Part shown: one piece after another, positions 22,694-35,239 of the stretch
Layout of the letters: each line of letters starts with the position of its first letter
Numbering within the stretch: position 1 is the first letter of the stretch
Assembly: GCA_024704765.1 (NCBI GenBank)
Contig: JAKMXF010000305.1
Coordinates: 286,682-350,681 of the forward strand
Length of the DNA stretch: 64,000 nt
Direction of reading: 5' to 3'
Origin: Oopsacas minuta
Taxonomy: Eukaryota > Porifera > Hexactinellida > Lyssacinosida > Leucopsacidae
Notes under the pieces: generated by a model
Databases searched by the model: none
What the model saw: the letters and a program-made list of their open reading frames with translations, nothing else
What the model was told of the DNA's origin: nothing
Position numbers and translations under genes: made by a program

Positions 22694-24009
22694 TACAGGG
22701 TGTTTAATAAGTTCTGTCCTCATAAATCACTTCTCATTGCATAGTTACGTATGAACACACAAACAGTTTTAGATGCATAATTTGTAACACTTTTCGGCTC
22801 TTTCTAACGATATGATAGGCTTCTACATAATATTATTTACACTTGTAAAAATATTGGTTGAAAAAATTAGATCCAAAATTAACGCACTTTTCGAGATAGG
22901 TAGCTCAAAAAAGGAAATTTTTCAAAAGCTAAAAAATGGAAAGGTTTCACCTAAGCTAATATATCGTACCATAAAACGATATAAGGATACTGGAAGCTTG
23001 AGTGACAAACCTAGATCCGGTCGTCCAAGGTCTGTAAGGACTCCAGGCTTGAAAAACAAAGTCCGCTGCTAAATTTCTCGGAATCCCTGGAGATCTATAA
23101 GGAAAATGGCCCGTGAGTTATCGGTTAATCATGAAACGATGCGAAAGCTGGTATTTGAGGATCTAGGGCTTAAGTCTTTTAAAAGAAAGAAGGTACACTA
23201 CCTTAACTCGAGTATTCGGACAAAGAGGCTGGCTAGATCAAAAGCACTTCTTCAGCGGTTAGCTCCTGGGACCCAAAACCAGATCCTCTTCTCAGATGAG
23301 AAAATTTTCACGTTTGAAGAGGCTTGGAACAGACAAAATGATCGGATTTTTGCTACCAGTCCTACAGCAATCCCAGAAAACCAGAAATACATCGATAGTG
23401 TGCAGAAGTCAATGTCTGTGATGGTCTGGGATGGTGTGTCCGCAAATGCACGGACAAATCTGATCTTTGTCCCCCTAGGGGTCAAAATCAACTCTGCGAC
23501 ATACTAAGAATTGATTTTGGAACATGAAATCAGTGTAGCTGGGCAAAATCTATTCAGAAATAACACTTGGATCTTTCAACAGGATTCTGCCCATGCACAT
23601 GCATCCAAAAGCACTCAAGACTGGTTAAGGGCAAGAAAAATCGAGTTTATTAACAAAGACGAATGGCTCCCATCTAGTCCAGATTTGAATTCGCTCGATT
23701 ATAGCGTCTGGGCTAATCTGGTGGCAAAGGCCTGTGCTAAACCTCACAAGAGTTTGGACTCTCTGCAGCTCTCCCTTCAGCGTGAATGGCAGAAAATACC
23801 ACAAGATGAGCTGCGAAATGGAGTAGGGAACTTTAGGACGCGGCTACAGGCTGTAATTTCTCAAAAGGGAGGATATATTGAGTAAACACCTTATTAAGCA
23901 ATGTATTACTAAATATTGTATCAGTTTGTAAAATATCAACCAAATTAGTTTAATATAGAAAATATGGCAGGCAAAAACATTGAGGACAGAACTTATTAGA
24001 CACCCTGTA
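22694..24009 (+). mobile_element. Full-length DD37D maT-like element, copy 2
   Basis: The ends are TACAGGGTGTTTAATAAGTT plus CTGTCCTCA and, inverted at the right, TACAGGGTGTCTAATAAGTT plus CTGTCCTCA, so the inverted repeats run about 29 bp with one mismatch, bounded by TA. Length is 1316 bp. Together with its almost intact gene this looks like a young insertion in the DOCK intron. Confidence 0.93.
22812..23885 (+). pseudogene. DD37D maT-like transposase with two in-frame stops
   Basis: The whole gene stays in one frame and is interrupted by two TAA codons, at 23070-23072 and 23505-23507. The helix-turn-helix region includes EIGSSKKEIFQKLKNGKVS and PRSGRPRSVRTPGLKNKVR. The second DNA-binding part is RSIRKMARELSVNHETMRKL. 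Catalytic blocks are ILFSDEKIFTFEEAWNRQND, FQQDSAHAHASKSTQDWL and SPDLNSLDYSVWANLVAKA, with 37 residues between the second and third Asp. It ends AVISQKGGYIE, almost identical to the C-terminus of the element at 43.1 kb, so those two are in one subfamily and the 9.9 kb copy is in another. Confidence 0.9.
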
Positions 24010-24195
24010 ATGCTCCAGATATTGAGCAAAAGTGAAAGTCATTTTTGCACAGAGATGGTGAGCGCCCAATATACGAAGTTTTTTCTTATCAATTTTCCTT
24101 AGGGTTTAGGGTCTAGTTCATATTTTAGAATTTTCCACTGCTATTGCTAATTTTGTACTATTGAGTTCACATCGCCGTTTATAATTTCTTACATT

Positions 24196-27100
24196 TTTTA
24201 GATGTGGATCATTTAAAGAAGATTTACTTGTGTACCAAGCATTTTGATCCTCAGGACATAAAAGATACTCAGTCATATTTACAAATTGATGGAAAGAATA
24301 ATACCCGCTCTATACAAGTTAGACTGAAGAAAGGAGCATTGCTTAAGCACCTTCCCAATTACCCTACCTCAATGATAGTTCCAAACAACAGCGCCTTAAA
24401 GGGATAAAACGAAAATAGAGCCACAAAAGCAGGTGAGTACAAATGAAAACAATTACCTATGGCTTATGGCTCTGAAATTATGTTCTCTCTAAAGTCTAGG
24501 CATTGAGGCTAGGTAATGTGAACTTTGAAGTGGAACAAAGAAAGTTTGCTATAGGAGGTTTCGATGAACTCATTACCAGATTGTCAACATTCATTTTCTT
24601 TTGGTTGGATTATTTGGCGCCCTGATTCTACCACCTTGAATTTTGTTAATCTTACATCAACGCATCCAATTGCACTTCAAAATTCCCTTTCTATAGACCG
24701 TACTCTACAAGTTATTTGTTGTCATCATGGAACTCAAGTCGATTTTCATATTCCTATGATGAATGTTATCCGTCAGATACATACTTAGATTGATCTTACT
24801 GACAAGCTCTAAAGTTGATAGAACTCTTATTGGTAAGTACTAATTATGAATTTTGGAAATTTCATTATAAAGCTGATTATATTTCTTCTAGAGATCCACG
24901 AGAGCATTTCATCAATAAAGCAAGCTATTTCAATACTGGATAATAAATTATGTAATACATGTGAATACTAATTATTTTGAATTGTGACTACAAGTATGCA
25001 CAAGTTTCCAGATCCCATAACTCAATTGCACTCTATCGTGAGTCAACTGGAGAACTCGATTATTGTAAAAACTAGACGTCGCTACAATATGATTAAGATG
25101 ATCCTCCCACTCAAGTCTCATTTGTCGTCTCATGCTTATTATAGACAACTACATAATATGGACTGTATATCTTTGTCACATGAGTCATCACTACGTCGTC
25201 TATATTCTCGTTTTGGTTTGGACACTGAGTTTCTAACATCCTTAAAAGCTGAGACAGGTGGCTTTAATCAATTTGAACGTCATCTTTGTCTAAATATGGA
25301 TGGGACAAACATCAAATCTGGCATTTCAAATAAAGGTTAGCTGAGTACAGTGACTTTATACTTTTATAGAACTTGCGCAGGTAATCATATTGTAGTGAAT
25401 CCTGTATATTTTTAAGCGGAAAGATCTATGGTAATGCAGAAAGTTCACAGTCTTGAGTGTGATAGAACCTGCTAAGACAATTCTATATTTTATGGTATCA
25501 AGTTTGTCTAAGAAATGGTCTTCGGTTGTACGATTACTCCCATTAGTCAACCCAAAGCTTCTGATATACTCCCAATTACTGTGGAAGTTATTAAAGATAT
25601 CGAACAACTTGGTCTCTTGGTTGATGTAATCGTATCAGACAACTTTCCCCTGAATGTCAATCTTTTCAAGTTGCTTGGCAATGGGAAAGAAATTTTGTCA
25701 TGTGTAGCACATCCAAGCGATAATCTACATTCTCTATACTTGATGTTCGATTCTGTGCACATTATTAAGGCCAATCAAAATAGCGGGCTAAATCAAAAAT
25801 ACTTTAACTGCACTTATGTTATCCAAACTTTGAAGATATCTCGCAACGTAACTATCCAATGAAATTGTCGCTGGCAACCTTTCAGGTAATTGGACTTTAA
25901 GACAACTATCTACGTACATACGTACATACTACATTGCAAACATTAAATCCATCTGTACTTAGGATTTGAGGCTACAATACAACTCTGAACGGCTATCTGT
26001 TGCTAAACATGCACCGAGGATAACTTATAAAGCTTGTTGGCCTTCTACTTTAGAAAGACAGAATGTGACATTAGCACTACTAAATAACATAAATTAGAAT
26101 TCAATTATGAATAACTAATGGATGGAATAATGCATCTTGTTCTTGGGGTACTAGCTGCCGCAGACCACATCTCAAGCGACAAGTACGACCAAATTTTACA
26201 CTTTGTTCGCTGTCGGTAACTCGCTTGGACAGGCTCACCTTGACTAAGGAGACGGATAAACATCCTTTGCGTTTGATGTAAATGACATCTTTCTGACAAG
26301 ATGTTCACGGTGTTTTTTAACCAACTTATTGCATACCTCGACTGCTTCTTTAGGAAAGTCCTTCAGCCTGAAACCATTGTTGCAATCTTTAATTAATTCT
26401 GAAGAATGAACTAGTAGTCTGTGAAGGAAAGGAGTTATACTTGCCCATGGAAAATACATGAGATGATTCATAGGTTTCTTTGCAAAGCGAATCCATTTTG
26501 TCTGTGTAATTGCTTGATTAGAGTTAAAGACGCGTAACAATACAGAAAGTTTGGTTTGTAAAGTACGTCATTCCCACTCTCATTTGCACACAGCTGAATT
26601 TATCATCATTATTTATGATATCTGGAAAATGTTTAATGTTAACAACCCTTATAAGGTTATTCGCCTGAATGATGAATTGTCAAATCCTTTCGTCTTGAAT
26701 GACTTAAACTCAAATATTTGTCAAAGAGTTATTGAATGGCTTGATAAATGGAAAAAACTTGCCTCAAAAACGGGGACTTACCAGCCAACTTTTACAAGCT
26801 TTCGCCATTCTTGTATCGCTATAACTGCTATAATTAACCACCTAATACAGGATTGTGATTTTACTCATGTTCTTACTTCTTTCCTAAAAATGATCCAGTC
26901 GAATACTATTTTGGTTCATACAGAATGGTGTCCGGTGCTGAGTACGATATTAGCTATTGACAAATTCTCGAAAGCGAAAGACGTATCAAATTATCAAGTA
27001 TTTTAAAATTATTTTCTAGTCAGACTTCAACAGAACAACTTTCCTTTGACGAGTTTATTGGCTCTTTTTCTACTCCTTCAGAACATCTATATTTTCCAAC

Positions 27101-27700
27101 TTTAGATCTTGAGCAGTTCATATCTTCCCTCATAATTATTTAGATATTACTATTACTACACAAACACTTCAAGCATTTCATTTATTACTGGATATAGAGT
27201 TCATTCTTACTATAAGAAATCAAACCGTTTTCAAGCCTGTTTATCTTTTCTGATCGAAAATAAAGGAATGGAAATTGGGGAATCACTCGACTCAACTTAC
27301 ACACTCTGCAATTAATTGATCGAGGTTCACTGAAATGGCCATCTACTTGTGTACTCGAAGTTATTGTTTCCACATGAACTCATGGGAGATTTGTAAATCG
27401 ATTGAAGATCGTCCTCTACCGTTTAAAGATATTGTCAAGGGGCTATCTAGGCAACATATTGTAAAAATTAGGGTAAAAATTATTGAAGAAGAGGAGAGTC
27501 AAAACTGGAGGGATTGCTGTCCTATTTGTGATACAGTTGGTTGGGATATCCTAGAAAAGTTAATCACATCAGTTACTAACTGTTTTCTCTCTAATTTAAT
27601 AAAGAAGATGAATTCTATACATAGACTTCATACAGAAAATACAAGGAAATTGAAGGAATTCAAAAGTACTTGAATGGAGGAAGTTGGGGAACACTGTTAG
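24196..27700 (+). pseudogene. P-element-like (THAP9-type) transposase relic
   Basis: The fragments keep the order of a P-element transposase. They begin with the end of a THAP DNA-binding domain (KIYLCTKHFDPQDI ... LKKGALLKHLPNYP, 24215-24375). At 25110-25330 is the THAP9-like part (SHAYYRQLHN, RLYSRFGLDTEFLTSLKAET, GGFNQFERHLCLNMDGTNIK). Then come VFGCTITPIS and VDVIVSDNFPLNVNLFKLLG (25515-25680), LFDSVHIIKANQNSGLNQKY (about 25745-25805), ERQNVTLALL (about 26055-26085), YDIWKMFNVNN with RLNDELSNPF (26605-26695), and the tail GSLKWPSTCVLEVIV (27320-27370). Numerous stops and frameshifts occur. A minus-strand RAG1-like fragment interrupts it at 26.10-26.55 kb. P-type elements use a GTP-dependent RNase H-like transposase; this copy is dead. 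Confidence 0.8.
26100..26545 (-). pseudogene. RAG1-like (Transib/ProtoRAG-type) fragment nested in the P relic
   Basis: The frame from about 26540 down reads LRVFNSNQAITQTKWIRFAK, then ITPFLHRLLVHSSELIKDC and FPKEAVEVCNKLVKKHREH, then LVRKMSFTSNAKDVY. In RAG1 the corresponding C-terminal block is [20 protein letters not shown] ... EGNESGNKLFRRFRK, ending with a ...MEDVL helix. The catalytic Glu of RAG1 sits in ESGNK, and an EVCNK here keeps a Glu at that place. Only this last part of the transposase is present. Both flanks resume P-element sequence on the other strand, so it inserted into, or was captured by, the older element. The same region recurs at 48.8 kb. Confidence 0.65.
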
Positions 27701-28154
27701 TAGATTTAGATTGTGCATTTGCAACTATTCCTCGTTGAGTACCATTGTACTATATACACCAGTTATTAACATTCTGAATTACCTACTCAGATTTGCATTG
27801 CATTCTCTTACCTTAGTATATTCATAATAATATGTATTTTACTGTACAATATCATTTCTAAATCATTGAACATAAATTAAATATCATATATGACTCAATA
27901 TAAATTTTGAATAGTAGCCTTACTTTATTCCATGGTTCAAGTTCACAAAGTTGGTGTATAGGCCTTATTTAAAGTAGGTCACGCCTACTATAAATTGGGT
28001 TTAGTTGAGAAATAACTGACACCAAAGATTCCAAACGCCGATGCACTATAGGTGTCGCCTAAAGAAATTGTAGGATATCTCATCTATCTCTATAATTTCA
28101 GGCTCTCATTCTCATAGAGGGATTTGAATAGTTCTCGTCATAATTTGCACAATC
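27701..28154. other. No gene seen
   Basis: AT-rich spacer between the P relic and the mariner element. Confidence 0.4.
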
Positions 28155-29290
28155 TACAACGGGCGTTCAAAAAGTTCCCGAATCTACCCCACATTTTTGC
28201 AACTATACGGAATATACATGTATAATTGTTATATTTCCTCGAACTAATTACCATAACGTCTATGACTTATTGTAGACGAGCTAGCCATTTAATAAATACA
28301 TTTTATATTCTCCAAGCGGGATATCTTTAAGGGATCTCCAAATTGCATTCCCTAGGTCTATTCTGGTATCAAAATGTCTGCCTGTAAGGCCCCTTTTGAA
28401 CTTTGCAAAATGCCAGAAATCAGAAGGAGCGAGGTCAGGTGAGTAGGGTGGGTGATCTAGCTCAACAACTCCCATTCTATCCAACTCTGACTTTAGGACC
28501 TTAGATTTATGTGGCTGTGCATTATCGTACAATAATCACATGTCCCGCGGTCCAGACTTTAGCCTCCGCTCCTAGTAAGATTTTTATACTCCTGAGAGGC
28601 AACTGTTGGCATAAAGGTCCTCGGTAATTGTCCTCCCTTTTGGTATTATAATCTGGGAAACTCGGCCATGTGCATCAAAGAAAATTGAGTACAGGACCTT
28701 CTGATCTCAGAAATCCGGCCTAGGATTGAGAGGAGGCGGCTCACCTTTTACGATCCATACCATATTTCTTTCTTTGGATAGTGGCTCGTCGTATCTTATC
28801 CAAGTCTCGTCACCAGTAATGATTTCTGCCAGCCTTCTTGGTTCCGAGTCTTTGTACTCGGAGAACATTTTTCTTGCACAAGTTACCCGACGGTCCTTCT
28901 GTCCTTTGTAAGGGAATGCGGGATCAACTTCGAACAAATTTTCCTAACTTTCAGCTCATAGATAAGTATGGAATGAACTGCTCTCGTTGAGATCTCTACA
29001 CTCATAGCTAACTCCTCAACAGTGATATGAGGAACTTCTCTACTCTCCAGCGAATTTCAGAGGTGTTACTGCTAATGACGGCGAATCTGGGACGCCTGAT
29101 TCGTTCCTCAACTTCCAGTGACTCTTGTACTTTACGAAACCGCTTGGACCACTCCCACAGTAGTATATGAAAGGTTAGCATCTCCATAAATGACTTCCAA
29201 GCCAATGAGAATCTCCTTCGGGCCAATAGCAAGAAGGTGCGAATTTTGATATAGGATCTTTGCTCAAATTTCAAATTTGAAGCCATAAAT
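28155..29290 (-). pseudogene. mariner (DD34D) transposase relic
   Basis: Read right to left, the gene starts near 29285 (MASNLKFEQRSYIKIRTFLL). It shows the helix-turn-helix part (TVWEWSKRFRKVQESLEVEE-like, about 29110-29180) and then ARKMFSEYKDSEPRRLAEII with TGDETWIRYDEPLSKERN (28775-28890). The last blocks are YDNAQPHKSKVLKSELDRM and HPPYSPDLAPSDFWHFAKFK (28380-28530). I count 34 residues between the second and third Asp, the mariner signature. Several frameshifts and stops occur (near 28520-28720 and 28950-29060). A candidate left terminal repeat, CGGGCGTTCAAAAAGTTCCC, lies at 28160-28179. The matching end beyond 29290 was not found. Confidence 0.85.
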
Positions 29291-29753
29291 GCTGGAAAAT
29301 ACAAGGATAGTCAAAACAGAAATTTGAAATAATTGTAACTAGAAAACTATTGACGATAATAATGAAAGCTAAGTGAATTCTGAATTCTGAATACATAATA
29401 GAATAACGTTCATTATTATGAATACAGATACGTAGTATAATATCTTATATCTTAAAATTCTATGGCCAAAGTGGGGAACTGTCTGAACTCCCGTTGTAGA
29501 ATCGAAATTGGATCTAGAAATTAACCAAATATATATTTTGCATTAATACTTAGTATGCCAAATTCCCATACAATAGATATGGATGGAAATTTTCAATATA
29601 TACAAAGTGAAAAACAGTGTTTGTTATTAAAAAGAATAATTGCAGTGGTTAGCAACTATTATCGGACAAGATTTTACCTTTTCATTAATTCGGTTAACAA
29701 ATTGAGCCCTAATTTGGCTTCGATGATATACAGGAATTGTACCAAAAACTTAC
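29291..29753. other. No gene seen (DOCK intron)
   Basis: Non-coding AT-rich sequence directly 3' of the DOCK exon, on the minus strand. Confidence 0.5.
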
Positions 29754-30032
29754 CATAGAAAGTAGAGATAGTAGGTGTATTAATGCTGCAAGGGCATAAC
29801 TGTGATGATCAGCTTGTTCCTCGTTTAATAAACGGAAAATGGCATGTAATAATTCATCAAGAAATAGTACCATATCTTCATCAGGAATGTCTTTTACAGC
29901 AGTTAGGACAGAAGGTAATATCCCACATTTTTTCTGCCATGACAATATATTTAGAATATTAACATTCTTAGTAAGCATAGTGCTACATGCAATAGTTTCA
30001 ACAAGAAAGGATTCCCGATTGGCAATATGATC
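29754..30032 (-). CDS. DOCK exon: post-DHR-1 LTQN motif and first helices
   Basis: After a TTTCTAG acceptor the exon reads DHIANRESFLVETIACSTML, then LTKNVNILNILSWQKK. DOCK1 has [31 protein letters not shown] at this point, so the alignment is nearly gap-free. It continues through VLFLDELLHAIFRLLNEEQ (DOCK1 VVKFLQDTLDALFNIMMENS) to ALAALIHLLSLLSM and a strong donor, ATG|gtaagtttt. Length is 279 bases, 93 codons, phase 0 at both ends. This is one of the clearest host-gene signals in the window: the protein is intact, without stops, and both splice sites are canonical. Confidence 0.93.
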
Positions 30033-31540
30033 CTAGAAATCAAAAGAGATAGTGATATCTAAGTTAATATGATACAAAATATTAAATGAGGAAACTAATA
30101 AGTATATTACAGTAGAAATAAGGTTTGTTACTGCTGGATCTATTCGTCTCTTAGTAATTGCAAATAGACTCGAAGGCAAGAAAACTATTTCTCCTAAATT
30201 ATTGCAATACAAAATTTATTGTTTGGTTGCAACCGGAATTTTGCATATTGGTCTTGGCTAGTTTAATCATTAAAGAAAGTGCAGTATTAATTGCATTTTC
30301 TTTCGAGTTATTGTCCATCAGTTTCTTGACCCTCTATATCAAGGGATCAATAATCGCGAATTTAAGGCAACCTCCATTTGTGATAAAGAATAAATATCGT
30401 CAACGAATTAGTAGTTACAAATCATTTGTTGATTTTGTCTCTGTATAATTGTATAGACAAAATAAATCACGTGATGTGTATACAACAAGCGAAGCATTTA
30501 ATTGTATATTATTGGCAACGGTAAAGTGTTTCCTATTGAGTTTCGAAATGTTTCCATGCATTTCGGAGGCAAAAAATGAATTCTACTATACATGAGTCTC
30601 CAAAAATACGACGCCGAAAGCTGACAACACCTCTACAAAGGACAAGATATTGTAACAAGTTGTATTTACTGAACATATATGTAAGAATACTTGAGGAATT
30701 AACAAGAAAGAATATCTGCCAAGGTTCGTTATTGTGAGAAAAACTGTAAAGAAGGTATAACAAATATATCGTTCAAAAGCAAGACCTCAAAAACATTTGA
30801 TGACAAGTTGAATGAAAGAGAATTTAGATGAGGTGTCATGCTCACAAACAAAGATGAATATTTGAGAATTTCGGTGAGAGATTCCATCTTGCTATATAGC
30901 ACAATGTCTCTTAGCAATTAAATTATCAGCAACTGTTTCTGTTTTCTCGTTAAAACGAATTTTGTGCATAGACCAGGAGTGATTTTGCATTACACTGGTA
31001 TAATCACCTCTGTAAAAATCTGTTCATTACATATGTTGTATTTCGCAAATGCCCTTGTCATGAAAAAGATCCCAAACTTCACAATTCTTAGCCCATTATA
31101 CATTTTGCAGTATGTGTCACCAAATGAATAAATATTTATGTGGCAATTGAAGCATGTCAATAACCCAGGCCAACAAAAAATCTTTTGTTCAGTACCTAAG
31201 ATTCTAGATTGATCTTAGACAATATTTGCTGTGCTGAGTTCGAAACTTACTTCGGATATGCTTGATTGGCTATTGATATTAGTCCTCATTTATGTTTATA
31301 TTGTTAGTTACATTTCTCAAATGTATATTCAATTTAATCAATACTTTTATGATTATAAGTATGTAGGTATTCGAACTCTATGGCATCGTCAAGAAGAGAA
31401 TGTTCTAATGATCCTAATACGTTCTGTTACATATGTGGTGAATATATGGTAAAACCAGGGAAAAAGTATCTCAGACTTCGTGCGAAAGGCATACTTTGCT
31501 TACTTTGAGGTGAAGCTTAAATACCAAGACAGCTTTTGAT
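30033..31540. other. No gene seen (DOCK intron)
   Basis: Short ORFs only. A poorly preserved coding-like plus-strand ORF at 30158-30448 has no recognised family. Confidence 0.45.
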
Positions 31541-32690
31541 TATCTGCTCAATTCAATCAGAAAGAGCTCAATGATCTAATCAGGGACCTCAACCTGTCTA
31601 AAGAGTGTTCAGAAATTTTGAATCCAGGCTCAACGAGAAGAATATTCTTAACCTTGGAACTAAGATAACATATAATCGTCATAGAGAAGAAGGATTACTT
31701 CATTACTTTAGCCAACAAGAAGGCCTCGTCTTCTGCAATGACATTGGAGGGCTTCTCCTGGAAATGGCAGTACCATAATATAGACCAGAAGATTAGCGTC
31801 TATTCATTGATAGTTCTAAGAGAAGCTTGAAGTGCGTTTTATTGCAAAATGGAAATAAATATGCACCTATTCCAATTGGACATTCACCATAGTTAAGGAG
31901 GAGAATCAAAATATTTGAATGGTATTGCAAAAATTGAAATATCATGAACACAGGATTGATGTGTGTTGATCTCAAGGTGGCAAACTTTCTACTTGGCCAA
32001 CAAGATGGACACAATAAGTACCCTTGTTTTATATGTTTATGGGACAGCAGAGCTCGCAAAGATCATTGGGTAAATTAAGTGTGGCCCATGAGAACTGATC
32101 CAACAGTTGGAGAAGCAAACATTCTGTATGAACAATTAGTTCCCTGAGAAAAATCATTCTTCCACCCCTCCACAACAAATTGGGTTTAATGAAGCAGTCA
32201 TTATAATCCCAGGATGAAGACGGCCCCTGTTTCAAGTACATTTGCAGATAATTTCCAGCAATGAGCAATGTAAAACTGAAAGTAGGGATCTTTGATTGTG
32301 CTCAGATCCGCAGTCCTATAAGAAACACTGGTTTCGTCCAATCCATGACAAATTTAGAATCTCCTGCGAGGTGTGCATTTGTTTTGGTAGTCAATAACTT
32401 CTTGGGAAATAATAAAGCTAACAACTACATAGATTTGGTCAATGACATGATTTACAAATTTAAAGATTTAGATGTTAAGATTAGGATCAAGGTTCACTAT
32501 CTATTTAGCCACCTGGATCGTTTCCTTGAAAACCTTGGGGATTTAAGTGAGGAACAGGGGGAAAGGTTTCATCAGGTCATCAAGGTCATTGAAGAGAGAT
32601 ATCAAGGTAGGTGGGGACCCACATGATGGTAGATTACTGTTGGAGCCTCCAGCGAGATTGCCCTCTGATATCCCATAAAAGAAATCAAGA
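31540..32690 (+). pseudogene. Unclassified repeated ORF family, copy 1 (decayed)
   Basis: Broken frames give, in order, RLFIDSSKRSLKCVLLQNGN (about 31795-31850), CVDLKVANFLLGQQDGHNKY with PCFICLWDSRAR (about 31965-32050), and a 121-codon open piece (32261-32626) containing VKIRIKVHYLFSHLDRFLEN and LSEEQGERFHQVIKVIEERY. After a frameshift it ends MMVDYCWSLQRDCP. Every segment has a counterpart in the minus-strand copy at 38.8-40.4 kb. Such ORFs are common in arthropod genomes as far as I recall, but I know no assigned function. Conserved Asp, Asp and Glu positions and a C-x2-C motif would fit an RNase H-like transposase; that is inference. Confidence 0.65.
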
Positions 32691-33837
32691 GATAATTTTT
32701 TAGATGTTCTTCAATAAACAAGTTTACTATTCTTTGAAATATTATTACTTTTAACCGATCAATTGTTTTGGCAATGATCAATGTATTTCATACGGAGTAG
32801 CTATAATGATTAAATTATACTTCCCAAATTTTAAGTTTTGCAGTTAATAGTTACATTCAAAAACTACAAATTTCAATAATTCAAATTTTACACTTGGAAC
32901 TAGAAAAAGTTGAATGTCACAACTGAAACACCATGCCACTATTCTGTGAAGAAATTTATGTGTAGTATACATTCACTATTTGTATACTTATCACGCCAAA
33001 TTTAACATTAGGTATCAGAATAAATTCGGACAAGCCAATGCCACTTTCAGATTCCCCGAGGTAAATATGCATAGAAACGGATGCAACATCTTAAGCAACA
33101 AATTGTTTGTTGACAAGTGAAATAATAGTAGCGAAAATTCATCATGTCAAATTTTGTATATTTTGTATGGAAATTATGTATTTAAGATAGGATACTATTA
33201 ATTTGACCTTTAAGAACCAGACAAATATCTAACTCACCTGAAAAATTTGGCCCGCAAGACACTAGTTAAAGATAACTGCCATAGGGCATGAACAACTTAG
33301 CTTTCGCGTTCGTTTTAGCTATGGTACTCTGTCTCATGAAAGATTTAAGGCTTTTCATATATTACGCAATTTGATGCCCTAAGCATATCTAATGAAGCAC
33401 AAATAATCACTTCTTTCTTATAAACAGGTAGAAAACTCATCACTATTTCAATAGATGGTGTTAACGTATTGAGTGGCCATGTTAGTGGTGTTCAAGCAAG
33501 TCTTAATTTCTATCTATGGTTAGTCTATTTCATTGTACTGCTCATAGGGTCAATCTGATCATTCTCTATCTCTTTGACAAGACATCTTGTCGAAATCGTA
33601 TTACCACCCTTGACTGATAATATACATTTATCAACCAAACAAAAATAACAATCTCTTTGAAGTCAAATGAAATAAAATGAAACTATACAGAAGATCCCAC
33701 AAAGGTCAGATGTCAGATGGGCCTCTTAATACGACTTTTTAGACATCAAGCTATTCTAATGCATTAGGTCGCAGAGCTGAACATTCGGATAGACAATCAA
33801 TGATTGCATCTGGTCTATATGATAAAATGGTTGAAAG
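32691..33837. other. No gene seen
   Basis: AT-rich, no recognisable coding sequence. Confidence 0.4.
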
Positions 33838-33900
33838 CAGTGGCGTAACAATAGGCGGTTCATTGAACCAGGGCCACTATGTCCAGAGGGCCTAGAAACT
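33838..33900. repeat. hAT-like terminal sequence
   Basis: CAGTGGCGTAACAATAGGCG and GGGCCACTATGTCCAGAGGG resemble CAGTGGCGTAAC ends of animal hAT elements. No partner end with a matching duplication was found. Confidence 0.45.
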
Positions 33901-34183
33901 TTAATTCAAATTTGGTATACGCAGAATTTCTGATAAACTTCAATCACATAAAATTAATTAAATATAATTATTCCAAGGCCGCAGAACCAGTTTCAGCTTC
34001 TCGACATTTCTTGGCCTGTGTGATTCTATGTGTGATGTCACCTGAGTACTTAGATTGCTTTCACCCGGCTTACAACAATTATGTTGTTTGAAATAATTTT
34101 TTGTATTTCTCTTCAGACTATAAGAAAGAATGAAGAGAAAATATGTTTCTTGCAATCCAAAGAGAGCGGAAAATGCAAACAAG

Positions 34184-34651
34184 CAGTGCCGTATGGAAGG
34201 GGGGTATTGGGTGCTCACACCCTCAAAACCGGTTTCAAAAAGGGATATGTTGTTATCTATATTTCGATTTTCCTTAATAAGCACAGAGGTTTTGGAATCG
34301 TATTTACACAATGCCATCCAATTTTCACAATAACTTTTTCAATGAGTATTCCAGACGATATCTTAAAAGACTCCAAATGACTAATGTATTAGCGACAAAA
34401 TTAGTATTCATTAAATAGCATAAATATAATTATGTAAAATTATTATGTTATCTAAACATAAACATCGAAATAACATTGGTACAACTGCACATTATTACAC
34501 TTCTCCTACTATGTGACAAGAATAGCTGTACATCGATGTTTGAGGGTCTGAGATTTCAAAGTTTTCTGGGGGCTTGCACCCCAGACCCCTACCTTACCAT
34601 CGCTCGTTTCCCTCGCACCAGAGCACCCCCACGATCCTGGAAACGCCACTG
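34184..34651. mobile_element. hAT-like MITE (468 bp)
   Basis: The left end is CAGTGCCGTATGGAAGGGGG and the inverted right end is CAGTGGCGTTTCCAGGATCG. The next bases, GGGTGCTC on both sides, also agree. The element is flanked by the direct repeat AACAAG (34178-34183 and 34652-34657). hAT elements normally make 8-bp duplications, so the superfamily is uncertain. Non-coding; internal ORFs appear meaningless. Confidence 0.6.
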
Positions 34652-35239
34652 AACAAGAATAGACATCTTAGCAAAACGTTCCTATAATACGTTTGTTTCC
34701 ATCTAAGTACTAGAATAATATACGTATATGTAAACCATTTGAAGCTAATGGCTTTGTGACAAGTGTAAGAATCCATGCGTCTGAAACCATTCTTACAAGT
34801 GAAAAAGTGGGTTCTGAATTTAGAAAACATAGAAAAGCTCCGAAACTCATGAAAATTGTGAATAGTTTCAACTGATGGGAACTCGCCTATAATTTTGAAC
34901 CGGTGCCCCCAAATATTATTTACACCGCTAGCTGAAAGGAGATCTATTCTTACTATTATATTACTACATTTGGTGTTAGGCATCTTTAACCAACTCTCAC
35001 TTTATCGACAACAATCAAATATTAATTGGCATCTAACTAATCACGAATATCTTTATTTAGGAGAAGTACGGAAGATATAAACTTATCACATATCTTTTCA
35101 TACAATATTTAGGAGGCAGAATTTCTAAGTGAAAATTGTTCTATACCTTTGACAATATCCTCAACATTTCATTGTACGAAAAGCCATACCAGATCACTAA
35201 ATAATCAAAAAACTATTGTAGAGAATTTCACCAATTAAG
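34652..35239. other. No gene seen
   Basis: AT-rich, no recognisable coding sequence. Confidence 0.4.

Noticed and set aside
34594-34983. 129-codon minus-strand ORF.
   Set aside because: Overlaps the end of a MITE and has no recognisable domain. Probably chance.
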